Source: Pyropia yezoensis (Eukaryota > Rhodophyta > Bangiophyceae > Bangiales > Bangiaceae). From it: a DNA stretch of 64,000 nt. The stretch covers positions 3,788,590-3,852,589 of the forward strand of contig CM020619.1 in NCBI GenBank assembly GCA_009829735.1. The letters run 5' to 3'. A program made the translations under genes and the position numbers. Below, in pieces: positions 53,700-64,000 of the stretch; the first letter of the stretch is position 1; every line of letters begins with the position of its first letter. The notes beneath the pieces are model-generated. The model did not search any database and had not been told where the DNA came from. It saw only the letters and a program-made list of their open reading frames with translations.

Positions 53700-54985
53700 G
53701 GCGCCGGTGGGTGGACGGGGTGGGGGTGGGGGCGGGGTAGCCGCCGCCGTGGCACTCGCAGAGGGGTCGAGCACGATGGTGGGGTAACGGCCGACGACGT
53801 GATGGTCGCCCGCTGCGGGTCGCGTCGCGCCCCCTCGCGTTGGTTTTTTTTTTTTCGACCGACCGACGGCCGCTACGGTAGGGAACACGGGGGCTTGCGC
53901 GGCCGAGCGCGGCGATGCGCACCGCGCCTTTTACACTTGTCCTCTTGTTGACGGGCGCCCCCCCCCTCTGCGGGGATGAGGGCTGGCGAGGGAGGGAGTA
54001 CAGGGGGGGGGCGGATGGGGCGCGACGCTCGGACAGCGTCGACACGCGCCCCGCCTGGCGGCCTCGTTCATCACAGCGCGGCGCGCGCGCCGCGTCAGCC
54101 CTGCTTGACCAGTGGGCCTCAAATCCCCCCGACCTGTCTGGCGGGCGGGGGGGCGACTGGCGGAGCGGAGCCCCTCCCCATGCACGCTGCTTTGCAGCGA
54201 CACAGATCCTGTGCGTCCGAATGCGTGCAAACAAAAGAGAGCCTCGGGCGGGGCCGTCGGCGTCGCCCTTGGCCCACCCACCCCCCCGCCACAACAGTCG
54301 TGCCCGACGCACGTCGATGCTGCCGTTTTGTCGTCCCAAGTCACGCGAGTAGGAGGGGGGGCGCACCGCCTGCCGGCAACCCCCCGGCCCCTCTGTGCGC
54401 TCACTTGCATGCACATGAAGTTGCACGGCCGCCCCCCCCACGAATGAATGCGGCCGCCGTTTGCAAAGGGCCGCCGCGCCCCGCCCTCCCTGGGCTACGA
54501 AGAGGAGGGACGCCCGATGCGCCTGGCCTGGACACACCCCCCACGGGCGCTTTGCATGATGGAGTGCGCGAGTGTGTCACGCACCCCCACTCCCCCCCCC
54601 CTCCACGCCCAAAGAGACAGTGGGGGGGGGGGGGGCAATGGCCGCCGCTCTACCCCAGACGGCGGTGGCTGCCCGGCGGGTTTACCCCTTTTTGTACGCT
54701 CCCATCCCCACCCTCCCCCCGCCCCTTCCATAACCTTCTTGAATCACCGTACGGTCTACGCGCTTTCCCCTCCGTCCCGCCCCACCATCGCCGCCATCCC
54801 TCTTAAGACTGGTGGGTGTCCACTTTCCTCTGCCCCCCCAACCGTGACCACCTCGTCCGTCTCCCGCTTGCCGCCCTTCTCATCTCTCCGCCGCCCCATT
54901 CCCTCCCCCCCCCCCCTACCCCATCTCCCTCCTCCCCCCCCCTCCCCCCCCCTCCCCCCCCCCCCCCGCCTTCTTTTGTCCCACG
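53700..54985. other. Intergenic region upstream of the thioredoxin-domain gene
   Basis: About 1.3 kb, GC-rich. C runs and pyrimidine tracts at 54.8-54.97 kb immediately precede the next ATG and probably lie in its leader. No gene is recognised. Confidence 0.4.
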
Positions 54986-56820
54986 ATGGCCGCCGCAGCC
55001 CCCCCCCCCCCCGGCGGCAGCGGCCGTCTCGTGCGGTCACGGCGCTGGCGGGCCTGGCCGTCGCTGCGGCGACCGCCACCACCGCCGGCCGCCCCGTCGC
55101 TGGAGCTGTGGCCACCACCGGGGAGCCCGTGGAGCTGACCTCCGACAACTTTGGGGCGCTCGTCCGCAACGCGGACGCCCCCGCCCTGGTCGCCTTTACC
55201 GCCCCCTGGTGCCACAGCGCCGCGTGTGGGGCGCTGCGGACGACGCTCGGGGCGGTGGCGGCGGTGGCGCCCGCCGTGACGGTCGGCCTCGTGGACGCAG
55301 ACGCCCACCGGTCGCTGGGCGCCGCGTACGGCGTGCGGTCCTTCCCCACCCTCAAGTGGTTCCCGGCGGGCGCGTCGGCGACCGCCGAGGACGTGCCCGC
55401 GGCGGTGGCCGCCGCGGGGGCCACCGCCCCGCTGGACGCCGCCACCCTGGGCGACTATGTCAGCGGCCGTGCCGCCGACGCGGCGGCGGCGGCGGCGCTG
55501 CCGCCGGCCACCCTCCTCGACGTGCTCCTCACCGACACGCGGGCCGGGGCGTGGCTCCTCGCCGAGCGGGTGCGGCTGGTGGCGGCCAACACGGTTGGCG
55601 ACGGTGGCAGCAGCAGCAGCGCCGTCGCGGGGGGGGGGGACGCCGGCGCGTCGTTGACGTCGTCGTCGACGGCGGGCCGCCTGGCAGTGGTGGACGCGCT
55701 GCTCGCCGAGCGGGCGCGACGGGTGGGGGACCACCCCTACCTGTCCTCGGCGGCGGACTTTGTGGGCACCGTCAAGGACGCGGCGGTGGCCAAGGCGGCG
55801 TCGCTTGCCGCCGCCGTGCGCGGCGCGGTTGGCGGGGGGGCGCCCGCACAGCCGGCCGCCGCCGCCGCAGACGCTGCGCGTGACGGCGTTGACGCGGCGT
55901 CGCGGGCGGCGGCCGACGCTGCCGGTCGCGTGCGCGGGGCGGCCTCTGATGCGGCCGACGCGGCGGCTGACGCCGCGTCGCGGGGCGGCCGTGTGGCGGG
56001 GGCGGCGGGCGACCGGGCGGCCGACGCGGCGGGCACCGCCGCCGACGCTGCGGCGGGGGCGGCGGCCGACGCGGCCGACGCGGCCTACGCGACGGGCGCG
56101 TCGGCGGCCGACAGCGTCGCCGACGCGGCGGGCCGCGTCGCCGACGCGGCCTACGTGGGCGGCTCCCACGCGGCGGGCTTTGCGTCCCGCGTCGCCGGCC
56201 GGGCGGGCGACCGCGCCGCCGCGGCGGCGGCGTACGCGCGGGACAGTGAGGCGGCGACGGCGGCGGCGGCGGCGGCAGCGCGGGCGGAAGCGGCCGTCAC
56301 GGCCGCGGGCGCGTCGGCGTCTGAGTCGCTGCGCGCCACCGCGGCGACGGCGCGGGAGCGGTCGCTGGCCGCCGCTGAGGCGGCCTATGAGCGGGCGCTG
56401 GAGCTGGGCGCCGTCGCGTCGGCGCGGGCGGCCGACGCCGGGGGGGCGGTGGCCGACGCGGCGCGGGGGGCGGCGGACGGGGCGGCGGACCGCGGCGCCG
56501 CCGCCGCGGACGCGGTGGTGGACGCGGCGGGGGTGGCGGCGGAGCGGGGCGCCGCCGCGGGAGGGGTGGTGGTGGACGCGGCGGGGGCGGCGGCGGATGT
56601 GGCGGTCGCGCGGGGGGGGCAGGCGCTGGACGCGGCCGCCGACGTGGCGGGAGCGGCGCGGGTTAAGGCTGGCGAGGCGGCCGCCGCCGCGCGGGTCAAG
56701 GCGGCAGACGCGGCGGCGGCGGCGGCGCGGGGGGCCGAGGCGGCCAAGAATGTGGCGGCGGATAAGGTGATTGACGCGGCGCAGGGGGCCAAGGCGGTGA
56801 ACTTGGAAAAGGAGCTCTGA
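54986..56820 (+). CDS. Thioredoxin-domain protein with LEA-like helical tail, frame break at start
   Basis: The ATG at 54986 opens MAAAAPPPP, then a run of 14 C (54999-55012) must gain or lose a base to join the main frame, which continues RRQRPSRAVTALAGLAVAAA, a likely signal or transit peptide. The thioredoxin/PDI-type domain (55130-55460) has PVELTSDNFGALV, LVAFTAPWCHSAACGALRTT and YGVRSFPTLKWFPAG (cis-Pro). The active site is CHSAAC, two residues longer than the usual CxxC. From about 55740 to the stop the protein is a long amphipathic Ala/Asp/Arg repeat (AADAAGRV, ASDAADAAADAAS and so on) resembling LEA group 3 or apolipoprotein-like helices. A role in the secretory pathway or plastid and in stress protection is inference. 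Redox activity is uncertain. Confidence 0.75.
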
Positions 56821-57434
56821 GGGTTGGGAGGGGGGGGGGATGGCTGTTTGTAGGTGGTAGAGTGTTGGGGGGGGGGGGCAGGGGGGGGGGATGACAGCAG
56901 GTTGTAGAGACGGAAAGAGCCGGTGCTGTATGGGGTGACTGGAGGGGGCAGCGCGTTATGTCGGGCCGCCAGCGCTGTGGGGTGTGCATTGTGCGTACAG
57001 CGGCGAGGCCGGCCGCGAGGTACGCGGGGCTTGTTGCATGCACCTGGACATACATCAGGCGGTCGCCTCTGCGGCCGAGTGAGCTTGACAATGACAGGGA
57101 GGAATAGCTCGCCCTCCGATGGGGCGGGAAATAGAGAAAGCAGAAACAGACAAGAAGGACCACAAGTCAAGGTCGCGGGCCCCGCCACGGTGGCGCGCGC
57201 AAGCAACAGATGGAAGGCGGCTGCCGGCAAAAGAAAAAATGGCCGCGCCTCTACCCTGCATGCAAAGAGTGCAATGAGGTTTGCAGGGCGCGGCTGGCGA
57301 GGCCACCCACCCCACCCCCCTCCCCCCCCCCCTCCCTCCCCCCCTACGAACCCTGTCAGACGCATCGCCGGCCCCTACCAACACCCCTCCGCGGGGTGGG
57401 TGGGGGACCTCCCTAGAGGGCCTCAGGTGGGTAT
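56821..57434. other. Convergent 3' region
   Basis: About 610 bp between the 3' ends of the thioredoxin-domain and zinc-finger genes, with several G runs. No gene is recognised. Confidence 0.45.
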
Positions 57435-59021
57435 TTATACCAACAGCGTGTCGGGCGGCACCACCTCCCACTCCCCTTCATCTGCCGCCGCCGCCGCCGC
57501 GGCGGCGGCAGCCAGCGCCGCCGCCGCCGCACGCCGCGCCGTCGCCACGGCCGGCGGCGCCCCCGCGCCGCCACCACCGCCACCGCCGCCGCCGCCGTCG
57601 GCAGTGGCGGTCGTCACGGGGGCGGGCGGCGAGAGCAGGGGCCACTCCGGCGCCGCCGCCCCCCCCAATGAGGACGAGGGTGCACCAAAGCCGAGCGACC
57701 ACCACCCCTCCCGCGCCACCGTGGGCGGGGTGGCGGCCACCGGCGCCTGCGCCGCCGCCTCAGCCGGCGCCGGCGCCGGCGCCGGCGCCGGCAGCGGCGG
57801 CGATGGCAGCTGGGACGCCCACCCGCCAGTGGCCCCGTCGCCGCCAGTGGGGAGACGCCAACCCGGCGCCCACGCCGCCGCGGCGGCCGTGGTGGTGCCG
57901 CCGCCGCCGCCGCCGCGGGCGGGGGGGGCGGGGCGGGGGGGGGGGGCGCCCACCGCCGCCGCCGCGGTGAGGAGGGTGCCCCACCCCGTGAGCGGCGTGG
58001 CGTACCACGCCGCCGCGGGAGCGGCAGGCGCGGCGGTTGCGGTGGCGGTGGCACCCCCCCAGGCCCAGACGGCCGGCGGCGTCACTCCCGCCGCCGCCGC
58101 CGTGTCCCGCGGCGGCGGCGTGGCCACCGCCGCGGCGAGCGCGGCGGGCGGGGCGGGCGGCGCGCCGCCGCCGCCGCCGCCGACGGCGCTGGTGCCCTGG
58201 CAGCGGCGGCGGACGTGGTGGGTGCGGAGGCCAGAGTGCCACAGGAAGCGCGCCGCGCAGGCGGGGCACGCCCACTTGAGCTCCCCCGTGTGCTTGCGCT
58301 TGTGGTTGTCCAGGTTGTACTGTGGGGGGGGGAGGGGGGGGGGGGGCCCCGTCGGGGGGCAGAGACGTGGACGGGGCGTGAGTGTGGACGTTAGACCATG
58401 CCACGGGGGGGGGGGGGGAGCAGGGGGCGGCAGCGCTCTGGAGCCGCCGCATGGGGCGCCGCCGCCGCCGTCGGGGGCCCTACCCAGCAGGGCCATGCGT
58501 GCCGTCTGCGCGGCGGCGCCGCCTCCCTAGACACCCACGCCTATGGTCATCCACTGTGGTCATTCCCGCGTCTCCCCGTCAGCACACCCCCGCCAGGGTT
58601 TCCCGTCACGCCCCCACTGTGGATCCCCCCCGGCTGGCGAGCCCTCCCCGTTTTTTCTTCCTGGTCTTCCCCCCCCCACCCTGTGCTCTCGCTACGGCCG
58701 TACCTTCTTGGCGCACACCTGCGTGCAGCCGGGGTGGTCACACCGCCACACCCGGCGTCGCGACGCTCGCCGCGGTCGCGACAGGCGGCCGCCGCCGCGG
58801 CGGCCGCCGCCGCCGCCGCCGCCACCGCCACGGCCCGACGTTGTCGCCGTCGTTGCCGTCGCCGCCATCGTCATCGTCTCAGTGCCTACCGCACGGTGGC
58901 CGCCCCGGCCGGTGGTGGCCGCCGCGGCGGCCACCGCCGCCGCTGCCGTCGCGGCCAGCGGCGTCATCGAGTGCATCGTCGGCAGCACGGGGAGGGGCGC
59001 CACACACGCGGTGGCGACCAT
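57435..59021 (-). CDS. C2H2 zinc-finger protein, intron inside the first finger
   Basis: Two exons, 59021-58704 and 58319-57435. The 384-nt intron starts GTACGG and ends CCCACAG. Splicing joins CDHPGCTQVCAKK to YNLDNHKRKHTGE and completes a classic finger (Cys94, Cys99, His112, His116). A second finger follows the TGE linker: CPACAARFLWHSGLRTHHVRRRC (Cys124, Cys127, His140, with Cys146 as probable fourth ligand). The protein has 400 residues, the rest being Ala/Gly/Pro/Thr low complexity apart from a basic RPRRASRRRVWR before finger 1 that could serve as NLS. Two tandem fingers suggest sequence-specific nucleic-acid binding, probably transcriptional control. The C-terminus (EGEWEVVPPDTLLV) is not repetitive and may be conserved. 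A further 5' exon cannot be excluded. Confidence 0.87.
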
Positions 59022-61165
59022 GGGGACTGGCCTTGGTGGACCCGCCGGGGCTGCAAGCCTTGGCTTGAAGGGTGAGGTGGGGTGAAGGGGAGGACGGAGG
59101 GGCAGGGAGGGGTGGTGGTTGGGTTTGGGGGAAGAGGAGAGAGGGGGAGGGTTTGGCGGGTAGCTACCGGCACGGGGGTGATGGGGGTGGGGGGAAGTGG
59201 GCCGTCTGAGAGTGGTCGCCGTCGCGCAGAGGACGGGGAGCTGGGGTGCTGCCGTTGGTGTGGCGCGCGCCGCGGGCTCTCTTTATTCTCTCTCTTTTTG
59301 CGCGCCCCCACCGTTGCTCCCCTCCTCCCCCCCTTCCCCCCTCTCCTCTCGATACTCCTACCCACAGGAGGCAGCGCGCGTTGCAGGCGGCCGCTGCGGC
59401 GCGACGCGCCGCGGGTGGGCGCACAGGCGGGCGGGCGGATGGGCGGGCGGGCGGGCGGTCCGGGGGGCGGTCGGGTGGGCAGGTGGCGGGCACAGGGTGA
59501 GGAACGCCCTGAGATGATGTCGCGCCGCCGGCTTCGACCGCCGTCCAGCGGCGGCGGGGGTGCCGCTGGCGCGCTAGCGCACTGGCGCGCGGCCGGCCGT
59601 CCGGCGGCGTCGGCGACCGCGACCGCATCCCCCCCCCTTTGGTTGGGCGGTGGTGTGCCCCGCGCCCGCGGGCGCAGGCTGGGGGCGGGAACGGGTGGGG
59701 TGAGGTGTGGAGGGGCCGGCGCAGGGCGCGCATCCAGCGCCCCCCGCCCCGCCCCCCCCCCCCCCTCTCACCGCCGCACCCCCCTTTTCCCACCGACGGA
59801 CGACGGGGGGGGTCGTGGGGGGGGTGGCGGGGGAACATCCCCCCGCCGAAACCGCCCACGCTGCTGCCCCGGGGGCCGCTGGCTGGCCTGACACTTGGGG
59901 GGGGGGGCGTCCAGCCAAATCGGGATGGACGGGGCGGCAGGGGGGGGGTGCCGAGGGGGACTGTTGGGGCCGTCTTTCCCAGGGGTATGACCAGGATGCG
60001 CTGGACGGGGGGGGGGGCGCTCCCCACGCGTTGTTGTGTCCCCTTTCTTTTCTTGCGTGTGCATCGCTGCAGACGGGCAGGCAGAGGGTTGGTGCCGTCG
60101 ATGGCGATGCTCTGCAGACCCGCCCGCCCCCGCCCGCCCCCCCCCAACCGGCTGTGCTTATCACAGCTGGTGATGGTGGAGGTGGGGGTGGTGGTGTGGG
60201 GGGGGTTGCGGCGGGGGCAGCGAGGTTGGGGGGGAGGTTCGGGCGGTCGAGATGGGGGGCGGCGGGGTTGGCGCGGACCGTCGGGATTGGCCGCCGCCGC
60301 ATGCATTGTTGCATCGCCGGTCCACCCAGTGACGCCCACCAGGACGGGCGGGATCCAGACCGAGCCGAGTGGCTGCGGCCGCCGCCGCTGGCGGCGCGCG
60401 CTGGCGCGCGCCACGACAAACCCACCTCCTTCCTCCTCTCCCAACCCCCGCCTCCCTCGAGCGGGGGGGGGGGGGTGCGCCCCTCCGAACAGAATGTTTG
60501 TAGTTGTCACCCGTCCAAAGTGCCGCGGCCGGACCCCGTGGCCAGGCGATGACAGTGTCGTCCGCCGCCACTGTGCGCTGTGCGCCCGCGCGCCACGCGG
60601 CCAGGGGATTATATCAGGGCTGGGGGGGGGGGGATAGGAGAGAGGCGTGGCAAAGGGGGCCGAGAGGATGAGCCGGGGCGCTTGGCCTTGCGGTCGCTTG
60701 GATCCAGGGGGGAGCGGCCCGCGCACCTCACCCGCCCGCACACCTCACCCGTCACGGTTGTTGTGGCGACGGTTGGGGGAAGGGGGGCAGGGGGGGTTGA
60801 TGCAGAGTGGATTTGGGGGGGTGGGGGCGGGGGGGGCGGGTGGGGCGGGGGGGGCGGGGGGGGAAGGGGTGACCGGTGGCCGTGGGCCACGGCGATCGCT
60901 CGCACCACGCCGCGGCCGCCCCGCCCGGGGGGTACCGTACGGTACTGCACACGCCGCCTCTCCCCACACCCCCACCTCTTCGGAAAAGCACCCCCACGCC
61001 TCTCCCTGCTCCTCCCGGTCCTCCTTTCACAGAGGAGGTGGCGCGCAAGGGCGGGAAGGGGGGGGGGCGTCGTGTGTGCGGAGCGGGCAGCGCGGAAGGG
61101 GGAAGAGGCGTGCCGGCCGTTGCAAGGCCGTGCCTGGCGGAGGACCGGCTTTCACGACCCCTCCA

Positions 61166-61202
<37 letters not shown>

Positions 61203-62458
61203 GAATGGGGGTGCTCGTCCGACGTGGGGGGCACAGCGACGTCGTCTTCGGTGAATCGATGGGGCGTGCGGGGGATAGGATTGGACGACCAAGTCGGTGT
61301 CGGCCACACTGGAGACGACGCTAGGCGGGAGGGGCAGGGGCTGGGTCACCACAGCGCAGTGCTGGGCGTGGCGGGGGCTGCGGCTGGTGGACTTTGGCGT
61401 GGGAGGCCAGGGGCAATGGGACGGACGGAAGCAAAGAAAGGGGGCGTGCCCCCTGGACCCCCACCCACGGTCTACCAGCGGCAGGGATCACTTCGGGGAC
61501 CGCCGGCACGGAGGCCCCACTGCGGGGGCTCAAAAAAGGATCGGCTGTGCACTGTGGGCGATCGTCCCTGGCAGCTGCAATACTGCTCAATGGCGGGGGG
61601 AACGTTCACGACATTGGCACGCCCTTCGATCCCTACGGCAAAGGGGGGCAATGCAAAGGCGGAAGGGACCCCCAGCGCCGTGGCCACGCGCTTGGCACAC
61701 GCGCCGAGGGGGAGGCGCGTGCGGTCGGCCACTACTATCAATACCACGGCGTGCCGCCGATTGGACCGTGGACGTCACTGTCATGGCCCTGTTTGACGGG
61801 GGGGGGGGAGGTGCACGCTTTGACTCCCTGCGCGTCGTGCACGGGGACCGCCGTTGCCACGACGATTGGGACGACGGCCTCCAAGACGCGAGGGACGCGG
61901 CGGCGCGACGGCCACCACGACGGTCGCGGGGACGACGGCCGCCACGACGGCGGCACGGGCGGTTTTCGCGGCGGGCTTGCGCGAGCACACCAAGCGTCGT
62001 CAGAGGCTGTAAGCGCACGCCGCCGCTGCACACTGTCAGGCCAGCAGGGATGATGACACAGCCCTCGCCCGGGGGCCGTCCCTTTCTTGGTGGAGCTATC
62101 GTAATGTGATTGTAAGTATCTGACTTTCTCTCTTTCGAGTCAAGACATAGGATACTTTCCGTGCCGGCGGTACTTTGATGAACGGGGCGCCACACCAGAG
62201 CATAGTGCGCATGCCATTGGTGGACTGCGGCTGGACTGACACAGTCTTGAGCAGAGACCTCGACCACTGGGAGCGCCACACTAAAGTTTAGTTGGGTCGA
62301 CGCTGCCACTTCCCCCGGGAACGCGCCGCGTCTCACGGCAGCGGGCTGGCTCGGTCACGGTGTCTAGCCAGCCCCCGCCCTCCCCCACCTCCTCTGTCCC
62401 CCGCCCTCTCCATCCACCACTCCCCACGCCCTACCCCCTCCCATTCCCATCACCCACC
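59022..62458. other. Long low-complexity intergenic region
   Basis: About 3.4 kb of G/C tracts with overlapping Pro/Gly/Arg frames on both strands, including a run of 35 G at 61167-61201. 62.1-62.3 kb is AT-richer and probably contains the promoter of the mucin-like gene. No gene is recognised. Confidence 0.45.
61167..61201. repeat. 35-nt G homopolymer
   Basis: Uninterrupted run of 35 G, the longest homopolymer in the window. Confidence 0.95.
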
Positions 62459-62500
62459 ATGGCTCCTGCTTCCCGTCGGCGGCTTCGGGCGGCGGTGCTC

Positions 62501-62538
<38 letters not shown>

Positions 62539-62686
62539 TGCCGGCACCCACGGCGGTGGCGGCGGCGGCGGCGGGGGGTGGGGGGTGGCCGCCGCCGCCG
62601 TGGGAGCCCCCCTCCGGGATGCCTCGGCGCGCGATGCGGAGGGGGCGACGGCATCGGCGTTATGGGCGGGGGTTGCGATGGAGGTG

Positions 62687-62718
<32 letters not shown>

Positions 62719-64000
62719 GGGGGTCGATGGCGACCCCCCCCGCCGCCAGCTGGCGCCGCGCCCCGGGGTGGGGATGGCGATCCCCTCGTCGGGGCAGCGC
62801 GGCAGCGGCGGCGACCGCAGCGGCCGCGGCACTGAGCCCAGCGGTGGCGGCGACGGTCGCCGCCTCGCTGAGGCGGTCGCTGCCGCCCCCACCCACACCG
62901 CCCTCCCACGGCGACGAGAAAGGCGGGCTCGGGGCTCGCGGGAGCCGTCGCCGACGGCTGTGGAGCCGACGCCGACGGCTGGAGAGCCCATGCCGACGGC
63001 GGGAGCACCAACGCCGATGGCGGCGGAGCCGACGCCTACGGTGGGGGATATGCCACCGGCGGCCGGAAAGGCCACGCCTCTGGCGAGGGAGCCAACGACA
63101 GTGGCGGGGGTGCCGACGGAAGGGACGGGTGAGGCGACGCCGGCGGCGGGGGAACCGACGCCGGTGGCGGGGGAGCCGACGCCTGCAGCGAGGGAGCCGA
63201 CGCCGGCTGCGGGAGAGCCGACGCCTGCAGCGGGTGAGCCGACGCCGACCGCGGAAGCCGCCACACCGGCGGTCACCCCAGCCGCGACGCCCACCACTGA
63301 GCAGCCTGTCGTTGGTAATCCTGAAGCGGAATCCACCCCCGTCCCGACGCCCGTTGCGTCGGTGGCCCCCGCGGCGCCCGCCGACGGTTTACCGCCGGCC
63401 GCTACCGACGGGGGTGACCCCCCCCCCACTGGTGCGACACCGACCACGGCCGTCAACCCGTCGGGCGTCGACACCAGCACCAGCGGTGTGCCGCCCCCCC
63501 TGCGCCATGCATCCGGCCTCCGCCACCGGCTGGGCAGTGCCCCCCACCTGCTGGGCACCGCGGTGGTGGCGGTGGCGCTGGTGGTGGTGGGCCTTTGCCT
63601 CGCCGCACCGTCGCTGGTCGCCCGCCTCCCGCGGCCGCTGGCGGCGGTGGTGAGCGCACTTGTGGGGGCTGTCGGCAGCGCCAGCAGTGGTAGCGGGAGC
63701 GGTGGTGGTGGTGGTGGTGGCGGCGCTCCGCACCCTCGTGATGGTTCGTACGCGGCGGTGAGTGAGGGGGAGGAGGAGGAGGGGGAGGCGGCCGAGGCGG
63801 CGCCCCTCTTTCCCGTCCCCGACCCAGGCGGGGCGGGAGGGGGGGGGGTGCCCCCCCCCGGGGGTGGCGGTGTTGGTGGCGGCGGTGGCGGCGGTGGCGG
63901 CGCGCCCTCGTCTGCGTGGGAGCTGTCGTGGGACGAGGAAGAGGATGAGGCCCCCGCCGAGCGACTGCCGGTGGGGGGGGGGGGTGGCACGTCTCGTGGG
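62459..64000 (+). CDS. Mucin-like type I membrane protein, 3' end outside the window
   Basis: 514 codons open to the window edge. ATG in context ACCATGG, then a signal peptide (MAPASRRRLRAAVLLAAAAA). The extracellular part is Pro/Thr/Ala/Glu-rich with an irregular repeat of 8 residues (EPTPTAGE, EPTPVAGE, EPTPAARE, EPTPAAGE and variants) over about residues 160-280, a likely site for dense O-glycosylation. One transmembrane segment follows (about 365-385, GTAVVAVALVVVGLCLAA) with basic residues after it. The cytoplasmic part has poly-Gly, an acidic run (SEGEEEEGEAAEAAPL) and WELSWDEEEDEAPAERLP. This is the layout of a cell-surface mucin or matrix receptor. No family is recognised. Codon choice makes this the coding strand: the minus frame has no signal peptide or anchor. 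Confidence 0.7.

Noticed and set aside
62431..63990. 519-codon minus-strand frame with Val-Gly-Ser-Pro repeats
   Set aside because: It mirrors the plus-strand EPTP repeats. The plus frame has a well-placed ATG, signal peptide and membrane span, while the minus frame has none.

Overview
This window looks like nuclear DNA of a GC-rich, intron-poor eukaryotic alga. I infer a red alga of the Porphyra/Pyropia type, without a database search. The grounds are large, mostly single-exon genes with eukaryotic products (Rab GDI, tripeptidyl peptidase II, a DP transcription factor, a C2H2 zinc-finger protein), four short GT-AG or tRNA introns that can be placed exactly, organelle-type leaders on bacterial-type enzymes, a tRNA gene with an extra intron in the T loop (a trait known from the red alga Cyanidioschyzon), and very long G or C homopolymers between genes. 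No bacterial operons, Shine-Dalgarno sites or CRISPR arrays are present.

Layout. 1-553 is the end of a DNA transposon with CACCCCCAG termini. 554-4020 is low-complexity DNA. 4124-5638 (-) is a Rab GDP-dissociation inhibitor. 6322-11516 (-) is a nearly intact tyrosine-recombinase (DIRS/PAT/TOC3-like) retrotransposon with split direct repeats. 12.5-15.4 kb has one doubtful small membrane ORF. 15468-17952 (+) is a DP transcription factor whose frame breaks at two homopolymers, and it converges on a family-4-like uracil-DNA glycosylase at 18412-19926 (-). 20.1-25.8 kb is a transposon nest: three elements with terminal inverted repeats and TA target duplications. 26620-32426 (-) is tripeptidyl peptidase II with one intron.

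Further right: a secreted malectin-kelch protein (33277-34923, -), a 451-bp miniature transposon related to the element at the left edge (36100-36550), an ankyrin protein (37028-37663), a full-length phosphotransacetylase with one intron (39331-42409), a membrane-anchored methyltransferase-like protein (43685-44836), a catalytically dead trypsin homologue (45670-46680, -), a two-intron tRNA gene (49517-49620, -), an M13 metallopeptidase (51558-53699), a thioredoxin-domain protein with an LEA-like tail (54986-56820), a two-exon zinc-finger protein (57435-59021, -), and a mucin-like type I membrane protein running off the right edge (62459-64000).

The genes do not form one pathway. Housekeeping functions dominate the left half (vesicle traffic, cell-cycle transcription, DNA repair, peptide turnover). 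The right half is rich in products with signal peptides or membrane anchors, which suggests secretory-pathway and cell-surface roles. The observations I rate highest are the T-loop tRNA intron, the repeated coincidence of frame breaks with 14-15-nt homopolymers, the family of CACCCCCAG-ended transposons, and the loss of key residues in the trypsin and UDG homologues. All product names rest on motif recognition by eye.
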